From: JAWOJF01 sp046481785
GTDB lineage: Bacteria > Bacteroidota > Ignavibacteria > Ignavibacteriales > Ignavibacteriaceae
Assembly: GCA_046481785.1 (NCBI GenBank)
Contig: JAWOJF010000202.1
Span: forward strand, 1 to 38,929
Length of the DNA: 38,929 nt
Reading direction: 5' to 3'
Positions 1 through 10,200 of this stretch are shown in pieces. The notes below the pieces were generated by a model. That model saw only the letters and a list, made by a program, of their open reading frames with translations, was not told the origin of the DNA and ran no database searches. Within the stretch, counting starts at the first letter, position 1. Each line of letters begins with the position of its first letter. Both the position numbers and the translations under genes were made by a program.

Positions 1-439
1 TTTTTTCAAAAGCCTCAAAAAACTCGGGCCGGCAGTCCGGGTATCCGGATGAATCTTCATAAACAGCCCCCATAAAAACTGCGCCGGCATTAAGAACCTC
101 TGCCCAGCTTACACATGCAGCAAGTATATTGGCATTCCTGAAAGGGACATAAGATGAAGGGATTTCCTTACTCTTCAGGTCAGCCCGGCTAACTTCAATA
201 TTTCTATCTGTTAAAGAAGAACCGCCTATCTTTTTAAGATGTACAAAATCTATAACCAGTCTTTTTTCAACATTATAATGATCTGCTATATCATGAAACG
301 CTTTCAGTTCCCTGTTTTCAGTCCTTTGTCCATAATTTATATGGATAAATGCGGGCTTAAAATCATTAACTGCAATGGCTGCAGTAACACAACTATCCAT
401 CCCGCCGCTTACAGCTACTACTGCAATGTTGTTTTTCAT
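1..439 (-). CDS. queC: 7-cyano-7-deazaguanine synthase QueC (partial, C-terminus off the window)
   Basis: QueC converts 7-carboxy-7-deazaguanine to preQ0 with ATP and ammonia, a cytosolic step of queuosine synthesis. The visible 146 codons begin at ATG 437-439 and include the PP-loop SGGMDS (residues 11-16), the VPFRNANIL segment and a DSSGYPDCRPEFF stretch typical of the family. QueC proteins are usually about 220-230 residues, so roughly the last third lies beyond position 1. The start sits two bases after the stop of the upstream HepT-like gene, so the two were probably co-transcribed. queA, a later step of the same pathway, lies at 20366, far away and on the other strand. Identification is firm; the partner enzymes QueD and QueE are not in view. 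Confidence 0.93.
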   Translation of the reverse strand, partial: MKNNIAVVAVSGGMDSCVTAAIAVNDFKPAFIHINYGQRTENRELKAFHDIADHYNVEKRLVIDFVHLKKIGGSSLTDRNIEVSRADLKSKEIPSSYVPFRNANILAACVSWAEVLNAGAVFMGAVYEDSSGYPDCRPEFFEAFEK

Positions 440-441
440 AT

Positions 442-801
442 TTATGTTATTTGGGTAAGTAAATTTTGAAATTCAGGCTGATATATTTTTAGCCTTCCAA
501 ATATTTCCATGGCATCTCCGGCATCATAAGTATGTGACATGATATTCCGGTCATTTAACATATCCAGCCAAACTTCTTCATTGTTTATTAGATTTATCTT
601 ATAAGCTGATCTTATACAGGATTTAGGGGAATTGCATTTTATTCCCTCATCCAATAATATCTGCTGCAAATATTTCCATGAAATCTCAAAACAAAACTCG
701 AAATACTGTATACAGCCTGCTTTATAAACATCGTTGTCTGCAACATTATTTAATGCTGCACTTAACTGAAGCACCACCTTATTAAGATATTCTTTTAACA
801 A
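442..801 (-). CDS. HepT/HI0074-like HEPN protein (nucleotidyltransferase substrate-binding), 5' end apparently frameshifted
   Basis: This is a helical HEPN protein of the HI0074/HepT type, the toxin or substrate-binding half of MntA/HepT pairs. The 119-residue frame shows FEFCFEISWKYL, EVWLDMLNDRN and the hallmark RX4HXY motif as RNIMSHTY. In characterised pairs the MntA partner AMPylates the Tyr of this motif, silencing an RNase toxin. The open frame can only start at TTG (799-801). A better start is an ATG at 813-815 that overlaps the stop of the preceding mntA remnant as ATGA, but that frame reads only MSEKSC before a stop. A single-base indel between 815 and 801 would join MSEKS to LLKEYL. 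The gene is therefore probably broken or uses a weak TTG. Its partner is truncated (812-952). Confidence 0.75.
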   Translation of the reverse strand: MLKEYLNKVVLQLSAALNNVADNDVYKAGCIQYFEFCFEISWKYLQQILLDEGIKCNSPKSCIRSAYKINLINNEEVWLDMLNDRNIMSHTYDAGDAMEIFGRLKIYQPEFQNLLTQIT

Positions 802-811
802 CTCTTTTCAC

Positions 812-952
812 TCATAAAGCACTAAGTAATTTTTTAAAGGCACGTGAACCAAATAAAATCACTTTATATCCTTCCAGGTTTTCAGAAAATTCAGTTAATT
901 GATTTTTAATCATCTTAATGATTTCCTGCTCCCGGCCTGCTGGCTTATCCAT
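812..952 (-). pseudogene. Truncated MntA-like nucleotidyltransferase remnant
   Basis: A 46-residue frame starts at ATG 950-952. It carries the N-terminal half of a minimal nucleotidyltransferase, ending in YKVILFGSRA, the first part of the GSX9-10DXD catalytic motif. Immediately afterwards it reads FKKLLSAL and stops. The DXD metal-binding aspartates and about 50 following residues are missing, which fits an internal deletion that kept the original 3' end, because the stop still overlaps the ATG of the HepT partner (ATGA, 812-815). The remnant cannot be a functional transferase or antitoxin. A second locus of the same kind, with an intact transferase, lies at 27123. The family assignment rests on the GSRA motif and the HepT neighbour. 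Confidence 0.7.
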
Positions 953-1028
953 ACTAAACCCATATAAAACATACTAAATATAGGTAATTTCAGGTAGACA
1001 ATGAAGAGGAGAGGAATTTAGGATTTTT

Positions 1029-1086
1029 CTCCCCTTGCTCCGTGAGGAAGGGGAGATTAAGAGGGCCTGCCTGCCGGTCAGGCAGG
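1029..1086. repeat. Two adjacent perfect hairpins between genes
   Basis: CTCCCCTT (1029-1036) pairs with AAGGGGAG (1048-1055), and CCTGCCTG (1066-1073) pairs with CAGGCAGG (1079-1086). Both stems are perfect 8-mers. They lie downstream of the GWxTD gene on the minus strand. The first stem belongs to the GC-rich hairpin family also seen at 4459, 20300, 23003 and 25028. They could act as terminators in either direction, but no clean T-run follows on the minus strand. Confidence 0.6.
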
Positions 1087-1137
1087 GTTCAGCGAATGGA
1101 TGGGCGGGCAACTAACTTATAAAAGTAACTATCCTGC

Positions 1138-3399
1138 TTACTGCCAGGTAATCTCTACGCTTGAGCTTATCTCTTCCCCTGATAATTTATCTTTTATTTT
1201 TACAGTTATTATATAATCTGCCGGGTCATAATCTCTTAAATCAAGCTGAACATAAATCTGCGGATCAGATTCAAGCGTATTATAATCTGATTTAAGACTT
1301 ATTTTATTTTCGGTATCAATCCCTGCAATACTTAATATTGAGTTCCATGCGGAGGTGATAAAACCCTCATCCGGTTTTTCAAGAATTATAATTTCCTGTT
1401 CAAAGTCAGTAAGCTTCTTATCATTTTTCTGCAGGTTATATATCTCATAATAGATAAAAGGAGGCCTGTCTTTATTAAATGTTTTAATAGGATTTGGGAG
1501 AATATGCAGTTCTCCCCTGCTTATGGAGGCGGTCTGTGTCTCTGATGTCAGCACATCATAGGCAGCTATTACATCACTCATATTCAGGCTGGTACGTGAA
1601 AAATCCTTTACTTCATACCTGCCGTGATTAATGTACATGCCATTATCCTCGGGTCTTAATATTTCAAAGGAAAGGAAGCCTGTACCCGGACTGGCAGTGA
1701 TACCGGAGGAACTGAAAATATATTTTTGACCATCAAACCAGTTTAATTTTGTTATGCCGGTATAGTTAACAGTGTCTCTTTGCTGTGCAAGAGTATGGAA
1801 AGTATAATCCATCAGGGATATATCATGAATATGTCTGACAGGTATATAACCAGAAGAATCTTCTTTTAAAGGCATTGCATATGAAAGATATAACATTGTT
1901 GATTTTCTATCCCTGTTGTTTCTAACCTGCACAATACTGCTTGGAATATTCAGAATACTGGCTTTAACCTTCAGCAAATATTCTTCCGGTTCAGTTCTTC
2001 TTAAATTTTCGGAAAGGTTTTTGGAATCTGAAAAAAACTGCATTCCCAACCTGCCGGAAAGACTTTTTTCCGTGTGAACAAACTCTTTACTGTTAAATTC
2101 ATCAATAAAAGAGAACGTCCTGCCGTCTGAATATGACATAACATATGCCTCGGGAAAAATGGTTAATTCACCAGATAAAGTTGACTCATCCAAACCATTT
2201 AATTCTGTATCCTTTTTAATATTCATGAGCTTTTTAGGTTCGCCATAACGGAGCCAGATATCTCCCCTGTCGGTTTGCCAGCCCCTTATATTTTTATCGG
2301 GAATACTAAAATATTGGTTTACATAAAAAAAGCGGGCATAATGTTCAAGTTCTCTTTCATTATAATCAGTTACAGTTAAAGGGTCGCGCTGTTTCCAGTA
2401 TAACTTAATATAACTTCCAAGTTCTTTATCATCCATTTCTTCGGTTGCAGATTTTTCCTCCGGTGTAAGGAGTGAAAAAAATGATTGAACTTTATATTCA
2501 TAAAGCTCACCCGGGCTCATTAAATTAAAAGCGCTTTCAAAATATCTTTTAGTCTCTGAGTAATTTTTAAGTTTATAATTTGCATAACCTGCAGCAAGCG
2601 CTAACTTGGAGCTGTTAGGGAAATGCACTAACCCTGCTTCGGCAATTTTTACAGCGGAATCCTGCAAAGAATTACTGCATAACAGCAGGGATAACTTATA
2701 ATATGGTTCTTCATTTTCAAGAGTGGATTTTATGGCACTTAAATAATAACCTGTTGATTTCTCAAAATAATCTTTTGCTTTTTCGTTATAATACACTGCA
2801 GGGTACTGACCATCAATTACCTGTGTGTTTAAATATTCATTATACATTTTTGCATCTGCTCTTTCATCTACAGCAGTACCGGGATTCCATACATAATCCG
2901 GATGCTCATACTGAATAAAGGACATCGTGTTTACGTTGCTGTAATAATCTGTTTCATACATGGCAGCAAGACTTAATTGAGCAGGAGTATACAGGGAATC
3001 AATTTCAAGGATTTCCCGGTATGTTTCAATAGCTTTTTCACGCGGATTTAGATTAAGCCTGATTAACTGCACAAACCAGTTTGTCTTTTCAATACGTTCA
3101 TATACGTTTCCAAGTAATAACCTATATTCCAGATTCAGTGAGTCAAGTTCAATTGCATCTTTCAGGTATCCCCGTGCATTGTCTAAAGATGACCAGGAAT
3201 CTTCACTTAAATATATTTTGGCAAGCTCATAATAAGCAGGGGCATAATTCTCATCTTCTGCCGAATCCTCAAAAAAATCTTCGGCAGCGCTTATATCCCC
3301 CGCAGCAAGCGCTTTTATCCCCTGTTCATAAAGGGAATTTGTTTGAGACAGCAGAACTACGGGAAGCGCACATAATATAAGGATTACTATTTTTTTCAT
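1138..3399 (-). CDS. GWxTD domain protein with N-terminal TPR repeats, exported
   Basis: A 753-residue protein with a signal peptide (MKKIVILILCALPVVLLSQT), so it is exported to the periplasm or outer membrane. Residues of about 20-300 form TPR-like helical pairs with repeated YEKA/YYEL patterns. A GWxTD domain follows, with GWQTDRGDIWLRYGEP near residue 371. A beta-rich C-terminal half closes the protein. GWxTD domains are found mainly in Bacteroidota/Chlorobi, Acidobacteria and relatives; their function is not established. It stands alone, with about 185 bases separating it from the downstream mntA/hepT/queC string. The start ATG (3397-3399) gives a normal signal peptide. The domain assignment is confident, the role unknown. 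Confidence 0.85.
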   Translation of the reverse strand: MKKIVILILCALPVVLLSQTNSLYEQGIKALAAGDISAAEDFFEDSAEDENYAPAYYELAKIYLSEDSWSSLDNARGYLKDAIELDSLNLEYRLLLGNVYERIEKTNWFVQLIRLNLNPREKAIETYREILEIDSLYTPAQLSLAAMYETDYYSNVNTMSFIQYEHPDYVWNPGTAVDERADAKMYNEYLNTQVIDGQYPAVYYNEKAKDYFEKSTGYYLSAIKSTLENEEPYYKLSLLLCSNSLQDSAVKIAEAGLVHFPNSSKLALAAGYANYKLKNYSETKRYFESAFNLMSPGELYEYKVQSFFSLLTPEEKSATEEMDDKELGSYIKLYWKQRDPLTVTDYNERELEHYARFFYVNQYFSIPDKNIRGWQTDRGDIWLRYGEPKKLMNIKKDTELNGLDESTLSGELTIFPEAYVMSYSDGRTFSFIDEFNSKEFVHTEKSLSGRLGMQFFSDSKNLSENLRRTEPEEYLLKVKASILNIPSSIVQVRNNRDRKSTMLYLSYAMPLKEDSSGYIPVRHIHDISLMDYTFHTLAQQRDTVNYTGITKLNWFDGQKYIFSSSGITASPGTGFLSFEILRPEDNGMYINHGRYEVKDFSRTSLNMSDVIAAYDVLTSETQTASISRGELHILPNPIKTFNKDRPPFIYYEIYNLQKNDKKLTDFEQEIIILEKPDEGFITSAWNSILSIAGIDTENKISLKSDYNTLESDPQIYVQLDLRDYDPADYIITVKIKDKLSGEEISSSVEITWQ

Positions 3400-3520
3400 T
3401 TTGCCTTAATAATTACGAGTTATGTTACATTTTATTACAGAGATTTTCAACTGCAAAATTCGAGTTAATGATGCAGGGATTACCCGGATTAACATAATAA
3501 TTATGACATCGTCTCTGGCC

Positions 3521-3590
3521 AATTCGGTAATTCATTAATCCGGTAATTCGTCAATTCGCTAATTCGCCTATCCTCCAATTCGGTAATTTC
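3521..3590. repeat. Degenerate tandem array of AATTCGGTAATTC-like units
   Basis: Inside the 258-base divergent gap between the GWxTD gene and tpiA, the words AATTCGGTAATTC, CCGGTAATTCG, CAATTCG, TAATTCG and CAATTCGGTAATTTC follow one another with short irregular spacers. It looks like low-complexity intergenic sequence that has expanded and decayed. It ends about 70 bases before the tpiA start. No coding potential is seen. Confidence 0.55.
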
Positions 3591-3657
3591 TCCACTTCTT
3601 AGTAACTTTAAAGCCTGTAATTAATATTTATTTACCGAAATACAATAAGAGGGAAAA

Positions 3658-4413
3658 ATGAGAAAAAAAGTTATAGCCGGAAACTGGAAGATGAATAATG
3701 ATTTAAGTGAATCAAAGGATTTAATTTCAAAGTTAACTGCCGGACTTTCAAACCAGGATTTCAATTGTGACGTTATTGTTTGTCCACCATATACTTCTTT
3801 AAGTGAGGCAAGTTCACTTTTAAAGGGGACCAAAGTTAAACTTGGCGCTCAGAATATGCATGACCAGGACAATGGCGCTTTTACCGGTGAGATCTCCGCT
3901 TCAATGCTTAAAAGCGCTGGCTGTGAATATGTTATCCTTGGCCATTCAGAAAGACGTACAATTTTCCATGAATCAGACGAGTTTATTAATAAAAAAGTTA
4001 AAAAAGCATTGGCTTCCGGTTTAAAACCTATCTTTTGTGTGGGTGAAACTCTTGAAGAAAGAGAAAAAAATATTACAAAGCAGGTAATTGAAAAACAAGT
4101 TAAAGAAGGCTTAAAAGGCTTAACACCTGATGATATGTCAAAAATAATAGTAGCTTATGAGCCGGTATGGGCAATAGGAACAGGAAAAACAGCATCCCCC
4201 GCCCAGGCACAGGAAGTTCATGAGTTTATCAGGGGCTTAATAAAGACTAGTTTCTCTGCACAGGTTGCCGATAACCTGGTAATACAATATGGCGGCAGTG
4301 TAAAAGGAGATAATGCTGCTGAACTTTTATCTCAAAAAGATATTGACGGCGCACTTGTAGGCGGCGCCTGCTTAAAAGCAGATTCTTTTATTGCTATTAT
4401 TAAAGCTGCTTAA
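3658..4413 (+). CDS. tpiA: Triosephosphate isomerase
   Basis: Interconverts dihydroxyacetone phosphate and glyceraldehyde 3-phosphate in glycolysis and gluconeogenesis, in the cytosol. The 251-residue length is standard. Seen directly: GNWKMN with catalytic Lys11, ILGHSERR with the electrophilic His96, AYEPVWAIGTGKTA with catalytic Glu168, and the phosphate-gripping GGSVK and GGACLK loops. The start ATG is preceded by an AGAGGG ribosome-binding site. The gene appears monocistronic: a repeat-filled gap lies upstream and a hairpin terminator follows. Nothing is atypical. Confidence 0.97.
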   Translation: MRKKVIAGNWKMNNDLSESKDLISKLTAGLSNQDFNCDVIVCPPYTSLSEASSLLKGTKVKLGAQNMHDQDNGAFTGEISASMLKSAGCEYVILGHSERRTIFHESDEFINKKVKKALASGLKPIFCVGETLEEREKNITKQVIEKQVKEGLKGLTPDDMSKIIVAYEPVWAIGTGKTASPAQAQEVHEFIRGLIKTSFSAQVADNLVIQYGGSVKGDNAAELLSQKDIDGALVGGACLKADSFIAIIKAA

Positions 4414-4454
4414 CCTCACTAGTTTCTAGCATAAATTAGCGGGAACCAGGCCTT

Positions 4455-4490
4455 TTATCCCCTCTCTGCATTTTCCGGAGAGGGGAATAA
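4455..4490 (+). terminator. Hairpin downstream of tpiA
   Basis: CCCCTCTC (4459-4466) and GAGAGGGG (4478-4485) form a perfect 8-bp stem with an 11-base loop, flanked by TTAT and AATAATTT. This fits an intrinsic terminator for tpiA. It also resembles the other GC-rich intergenic hairpins in this window, so it may be a copy of that repeat family used as a terminator. The remaining 200 bases up to 4687 show no recognised feature apart from a possible AGGACGA ribosome-binding site at about 4671. Confidence 0.6.
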
Positions 4491-4687
4491 TTTGCTCTTT
4501 TTCATTTCATTACTTTTACCCCTAATATTACACAGAGCATCCTTAAAAGCGGGAAATCAGAAGCCTTTCGTGAATTCACCTATTTAACAATTGACCCGCC
4601 AGTCACCTCAAGATTTCCGTTGATTTCCCTCCCTTTCTTGTGTATATTTGTCAGTTTCATATCTATATATTAGGACGAATTTTGCGG

Positions 4688-7282
4688 ATGGGAAGCCCCG
4701 GTAAAAACTTAACAACTATATTTCTCTCAATAATTCTTTTCCTCAATATTTCATACGGACAAATAATCTTTAAAGAGCTTCCGGACTACGAAATAAAGCT
4801 GAGTGATTCTCTCTTTTTTGATATTTCCTCAACACGAAGTATTGTCCCTTTGAATGGAAGATGGCAGGTCCATCCTTCAAACGATCCCGATAAAAAAGTC
4901 TATATTAATATACCCTCGGCTTTTGAAGGGAAAGGGGAACTGATTTTTGAAAGAAGTTTTTCTCTAACAGAAGAACAAATAAACACTCATAACCTTTATC
5001 TTCATTTTTTAGGACTCAATTACACCGCAGATATTTCTGTTAATAATATTATTATATACAGGCACTCGGGCGGTGAATTTCCTTTTAAACTCCCCCTGCC
5101 GCGGGATATTCTCCATAAGAACAAAAGCAATATCCTTTCGGTAAAATTATCTTATGAGTTGGATTCGGAAAATACGATTCCTGTTAAACAAAGATTTTTC
5201 TTCCCGTCTAATTTTGGCGGCATTTTAAGAGATGTTTACATTCATTTAATTCCCGGTATTTCTGTTTCGGATATTAATGTTTCCCGGAATTATTCTTCCG
5301 GCACGGGCAAAACAAGTATCGGGTTAAATGCAAGAATTGAAAACCATGAGTTCAGAAGAGCAAATGATACAATTCCCCCCGACTATAATTTTACTCTACG
5401 AACTATAATAACTTCACCCGGCGGTATAAGCAGCGGTTCGGCATCTTACAATTTTGAACTCCCTTTTAACAAAGAACAAAATGTAAATCAGCAGGTTGAA
5501 ATAAATTCGCCGGTTTTGTGGAGCCCGTCTGCTCCTGTTTCATATACTGTAAGAATTGAATTATGGCGGGGCGACAGGCTAATTGATGTTTCCCGGAACA
5601 GCCTTGCAGTCTACTCTTTAATTGACACAAGAGATTCCCTTTTATTTAACGGCTCATCTTTTTCATTGCACGGCGTTACTTATGTGCCCTCTTTTTATGG
5701 ATACGGAAATCTTGCCGGTTATGATCAGATGGAAAAAGATATTAGGATAATTAAGGAAACAGGTTTCAACAGTATCAGATTCTTCAAAACTATACCGCAT
5801 CCATACTATTTATACTTGTGTGAAAAATATGGATTACTGTCACTTATTGAAATTCCCCTCTCTTCCGTACCTGCTGATTTATCAGCCAATCCGAATTTTG
5901 TTACAAGAAGTAGAAATTACCTTACCAGTATTATTAAAGCCTATAAAAAATACTCGTCTGTAGCCGCTATCGGTGTTGGCAATTCATTTCTTCCGCAGAT
6001 TGAAGAGCACAGGAAATATGTTCATGATCTTGCATCTATTATTAAAAATTCTACAAATGCTTTAACATATGCATCCTTTGCGGATATTAATATTCCCGCA
6101 ATTGAAAATCTGGATTTATATGGAGTGGAATTTATTAATGAATCAATTATTGAAAAAGATGATGAATTTAAATTACTTCAAAACCAGCTTGGGGCGGGTA
6201 AAGTATTTGTCAGTTCAGCTACCTATGTAGTTAACCGGGGAAATTCAGATGGTTATGTTAACGCCGGGTCTTATGAAGCCCAGGCAAAATATTTTGAAGA
6301 ATTGCTCGAGTATTCTGATACCAAACCGGTTGCCGGTTATTTTATAAGTTCAATGTTTGATTACAGAGGCGATTATAATTCGCTTATATCCGGCTATAGC
6401 ATTGAGAAAATATATAATATTGGTATTTCAGGTGAAAACAGGAGTACTAGCCGTCTTGCCTATAAAGTAATATCGGCAAAACTGCATAACCAGGAAAAAG
6501 TTACTATACCTATTGGAAGCAAAAAAGATGATGCTCCAATGATGTATATAGTATTCGGATTAGTGCTTGCATTATTTATGGGTGTGCTTGTTAATTCAGG
6601 AAGAAAATTCAGAGAGGATACTTCAAGAGCATTATTAAGGCCTTATAATTTCTTTGCTGACGTAAGAGACCAGAGAATAATGTCGGGCCCTCATACAACA
6701 ATGTTAATGCTGGTAATTGCTGCTGTAGCAGCTTTAATGATAAGCAATTTGTTATCATACCTTAAAGAAAATATTTTCTTTGAGAGAATACTGCTGTCAT
6801 TCGGAAGTAAAAGCATACTGCAGGTTTTCAGTTTTCTATCATGGAACCCTTTGTTTTCTTTAATCTGGCTTACAGTTGGATTTATTGCATTTTTAATTGC
6901 CCTTACTGCTGCAATTAAAATAGCTTCTTTTTTTGTACGGACTAAAGTTTATTTATCAAGCGTTTACTTTTCTGTTATCTGGTCATTTCTTCCTATGGTG
7001 CTGTTAATTCCTGTCGGAATTATTTTATACCGCCTTCTTAATGCCGGGGCAGGAAATATTTATATCTATATTGGTTTAGTTATCATGGCTATATGGATCT
7101 TTTACCGCCTGATGAAAGGCATCTATGTTATTTTTGATGTTACTGCGGGCAGCGTATATTTTTACAGCATTCTGCTTGTTTTGTTTTTTGCCGGCGGCAC
7201 ACTCTTCTACTATGAAATTCATAACTCAGTGATAGATTATCTTCAGTTAACTATTAAACAATTTTACCCGGGCGGCAGTTAA
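4688..7282 (+). CDS. GH2-like (beta-galactosidase fold) protein with C-terminal Yip1-like membrane domain, catalytic residues missing
   Basis: An 864-residue protein when started at ATG 4688, which gives a clean signal peptide (GKNLTTIFLSIILFLNISYGQ) after a possible AGGA site; an upstream GTG at 4640 is less likely. The N-terminal half follows glycoside hydrolase family 2: jelly-roll sugar-binding domain (LNGRWQVHPS, LHFLGLNYTADISVN), Ig-like domain, then a TIM-barrel-like part (FSLHGVTYVPS, GFNSIRFFKTIPHPYYL). The usual acid/base motif GNE reads GVGNSF (Asn432-Ser433), and no SEY/SEF nucleophile strand is recognisable near KVFVSSATY. The last 240 residues hold about five to six membrane helices starting after RPYNFFADVRD, similar in layout to Yip1 domains. 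I infer a membrane-tethered non-catalytic sugar-binding protein. Its stop lies one base before the smc start. Confidence 0.75.
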   Translation: MGSPGKNLTTIFLSIILFLNISYGQIIFKELPDYEIKLSDSLFFDISSTRSIVPLNGRWQVHPSNDPDKKVYINIPSAFEGKGELIFERSFSLTEEQINTHNLYLHFLGLNYTADISVNNIIIYRHSGGEFPFKLPLPRDILHKNKSNILSVKLSYELDSENTIPVKQRFFFPSNFGGILRDVYIHLIPGISVSDINVSRNYSSGTGKTSIGLNARIENHEFRRANDTIPPDYNFTLRTIITSPGGISSGSASYNFELPFNKEQNVNQQVEINSPVLWSPSAPVSYTVRIELWRGDRLIDVSRNSLAVYSLIDTRDSLLFNGSSFSLHGVTYVPSFYGYGNLAGYDQMEKDIRIIKETGFNSIRFFKTIPHPYYLYLCEKYGLLSLIEIPLSSVPADLSANPNFVTRSRNYLTSIIKAYKKYSSVAAIGVGNSFLPQIEEHRKYVHDLASIIKNSTNALTYASFADINIPAIENLDLYGVEFINESIIEKDDEFKLLQNQLGAGKVFVSSATYVVNRGNSDGYVNAGSYEAQAKYFEELLEYSDTKPVAGYFISSMFDYRGDYNSLISGYSIEKIYNIGISGENRSTSRLAYKVISAKLHNQEKVTIPIGSKKDDAPMMYIVFGLVLALFMGVLVNSGRKFREDTSRALLRPYNFFADVRDQRIMSGPHTTMLMLVIAAVAALMISNLLSYLKENIFFERILLSFGSKSILQVFSFLSWNPLFSLIWLTVGFIAFLIALTAAIKIASFFVRTKVYLSSVYFSVIWSFLPMVLLIPVGIILYRLLNAGAGNIYIYIGLVIMAIWIFYRLMKGIYVIFDVTAGSVYFYSILLVLFFAGGTLFYYEIHNSVIDYLQLTIKQFYPGGS

Positions 7283-7283
7283 T

Positions 7284-10200
7284 TTGTATTTATCGAAACT
7301 AGAAATATTAGGCTTTAAATCATTCGCTCAGAAAACAAATGTTACCTTTAATAAAGGTGTTACTTCCATAGTAGGCCCCAACGGATGCGGCAAGACAAAT
7401 ATAGTTGATGCTATCAGATGGTGCCTTGGCGAGCAGCGCAGCGGCGCCCTGCGAAGTGACAAAATGGAAAATGTTATTTTTAACGGAACTGCCACTAAGA
7501 AACCAATGGGCATGGCGGAAGTTTCTCTCGTTATCGAAAACAGCAAAGGCATTCTCCCCACCGAATACTCCGAAGTTACAATAACACGAAGAATTTTCCG
7601 CTCAGGCGAAAGTGAGTACCTGCTTAATAAAAACATATGCCGGTTAAAAGATATAACTAATCTTTTTATGGATACCGGAATAGGCTCAAATGCTTATTCG
7701 GTTATTGAACTTAAAATGGTTGAAACTATTTTAAGCAGCAAAGCCGAAGAGCGGCGGACAATGTTTGAGGAAGCTGCCGGTGTTAATAAGTACAAACTCC
7801 GGAGAAGACTGGCTTTAAGAAAGCTTGATGAAGTGAAATCAGACCTTACAAGAGTTAATGATATTGTGTCTGAGGTTGAAAAGAAAGTTAACTCTCTTGA
7901 AAGACAGGCTAAGCGTGCAGATAAGTATAATAAAATCTCTTCAACTCTGCGGGAGCTTGAATTAGATCTTGCTGAAAGAGAACTGGCATTTTTTAATATC
8001 CGGAAAGAAGATGCAAAAAACAGGAAAGAAGAAAATTTCAGAAAAAAATTGATCCTGGAATCTGAACTTGCTAAGCTTGAAGATGAGGTTAAAGGAATTA
8101 AGGATGAACTTACTGCAACCGAATATGCTTTGAAAAGTAAAAGAGCTGACCTTACAGCTCAGACTGAAAGGATTTATAATGTTCAAAAAAATATTTCTGT
8201 AAGTGAGGAAAGAAAAAAATCGCTTGAGGGAAATATTTTGCGTTATAAACAGGAACTGGAAGAACTGAATTATCAGTTAAAAGAAACCGAAGAGCTTATT
8301 GAAGAGAGCTCGGTTATTATTGATGACATTACAAATAAATTAACCGCCAAAGACCTTGAAAAAAACTCAACCGGACTTTCGGTAAATGAATATAAAGACT
8401 CACTTGAAGAGAAAAGAAATAATCTCAAAACACAACGCGAACTTCTTCTTGATAAATTTAAAGAAATTACAAATAAGGAAAATGATCTTTCCAATATCAG
8501 TAAATCGCTTGAAGCTAAAAATGAATCCATCAGCAAACTGAATGAGAGAATACAGGCTTTCTCAAATAATATAGCAAAGGTTGTGGGATATATAGAAGAA
8601 CTGGATCAGGAAAAGTCAGACACAGAAAAACGCCTTGCTGAAGCCGAGCTTATTTATACCCGCAAACAAAGAGAAAAAGAAGAACTGGAAAAAGAGCTTA
8701 ACTCTTTGCGCAAAAAAGAACTTGATGAAAAAAGCATTATTAATGCCATAAAAGATAAAATTAATTTCATTCAGACCTTAATTGACAATTTAGAGGGTGT
8801 CTCAAAAGGAGCTAAATTCCTGCTCGAAAGCGGCAACTGGTCTAAAGGTGATAAAACTCTTCTGGCTCATATAGGCAATTCCTCAGAAGAATACCGTTTT
8901 GCAATTGAAGCAGCACTTAAAAACAATCTTAATAATATACTTGTTGAATCACTTGAAGATTTAAAAAACGGACTGGAATATCTTAAACAAAGTGAATCCG
9001 GTAAAGCTTCTTTTTTTATAACTGAATTAAATTATAAGAAGAAGAAGGGATTAGTTGCCAGACTGCAGGAATACAGCCTGAATAAAAAAAGAAAAACCGT
9101 AAAAAAAGAAACCGGGTTTCTCGGCTGGGCTAATGAATTTATAATTTCGGAGGATAAATGGAAATCCTCTTTCATCAAACTTCTAAACAATACTATTATT
9201 ACCGACACACTTGACAGTGCCTTTGACCTCTCCCGGAAATATACGGAATTCAATTATGCAACCCTTAACGGCGACTATATTGACAGCTCGGGGGTAATTG
9301 AAGGCGGCTCTGCACCCAGGCTTGATGATACCCTCTTCGGAAGAAAGCAGTTACTCGAAAATCTTAAAAAAGAATTTCCTCAGCGGGAAGCCGGCCTTGA
9401 AAAACTTAGACTAAAAATTACCGCAACCGAAGAAAAAATTAATGAGATTGACCTGAAAGTACTTTCCGAACGGGGCAGAATGCTTATAAATGATCTTGCC
9501 AATGTGGAAAAACAAATTGCCCAGTTTGAATATGAAAAGAAGAAAGCCAGCGATGAAACTGAAAAAGCAAGGCAGGAAATTCAGGAGCTTGCCACTCAGT
9601 CTAACAGGCTTGATAATGAACGCAGCAGTCTTTCCGATCTTCTTGAAGCACAGAAAGCAGAAAAAGAAAAAGCCGACGAAATGATGTCACGGCTTGAAGA
9701 AGAATTCAGGAATTATGAAGATGAGTTTAATGCAATTGTAGAAAAGCAAAATAAAATAAATCTTGAGCTTGAGCGGCTTTCCGGTGAAAAGAAGAATACT
9801 GAAAATGCTATAATGCGCGCTCAAAATACTATTGAAACTATTACGAAATCAATAACCAAACGCGAATTTGACATAACTACTTCCGAAGAAGAAGAAGTAT
9901 CACTTCAGAATTTAATTGAAGAAAAGAAGAATGAATTTGACGACCTTGACTCAGAAAAAGGCGCCCTTGTTTTACAGGAAGCAGATATTGACTCAAAATA
10001 CAGGGCTATCCGGGCTCAAATTAACAATATTGAAAACAGGCTGAGCCAGGTAAGGAAAGAAAGGGAATCGGTTTCCGAAGAAATTCATTCCACTGAAATG
10101 AAACTGAGTGAACTTGGAATGAAAATTTCCAATCTTCAAAGCAATATATACGAAACTTATTCACTATCAATTGAAACAAAATCTTTTGATGACCTTGATA

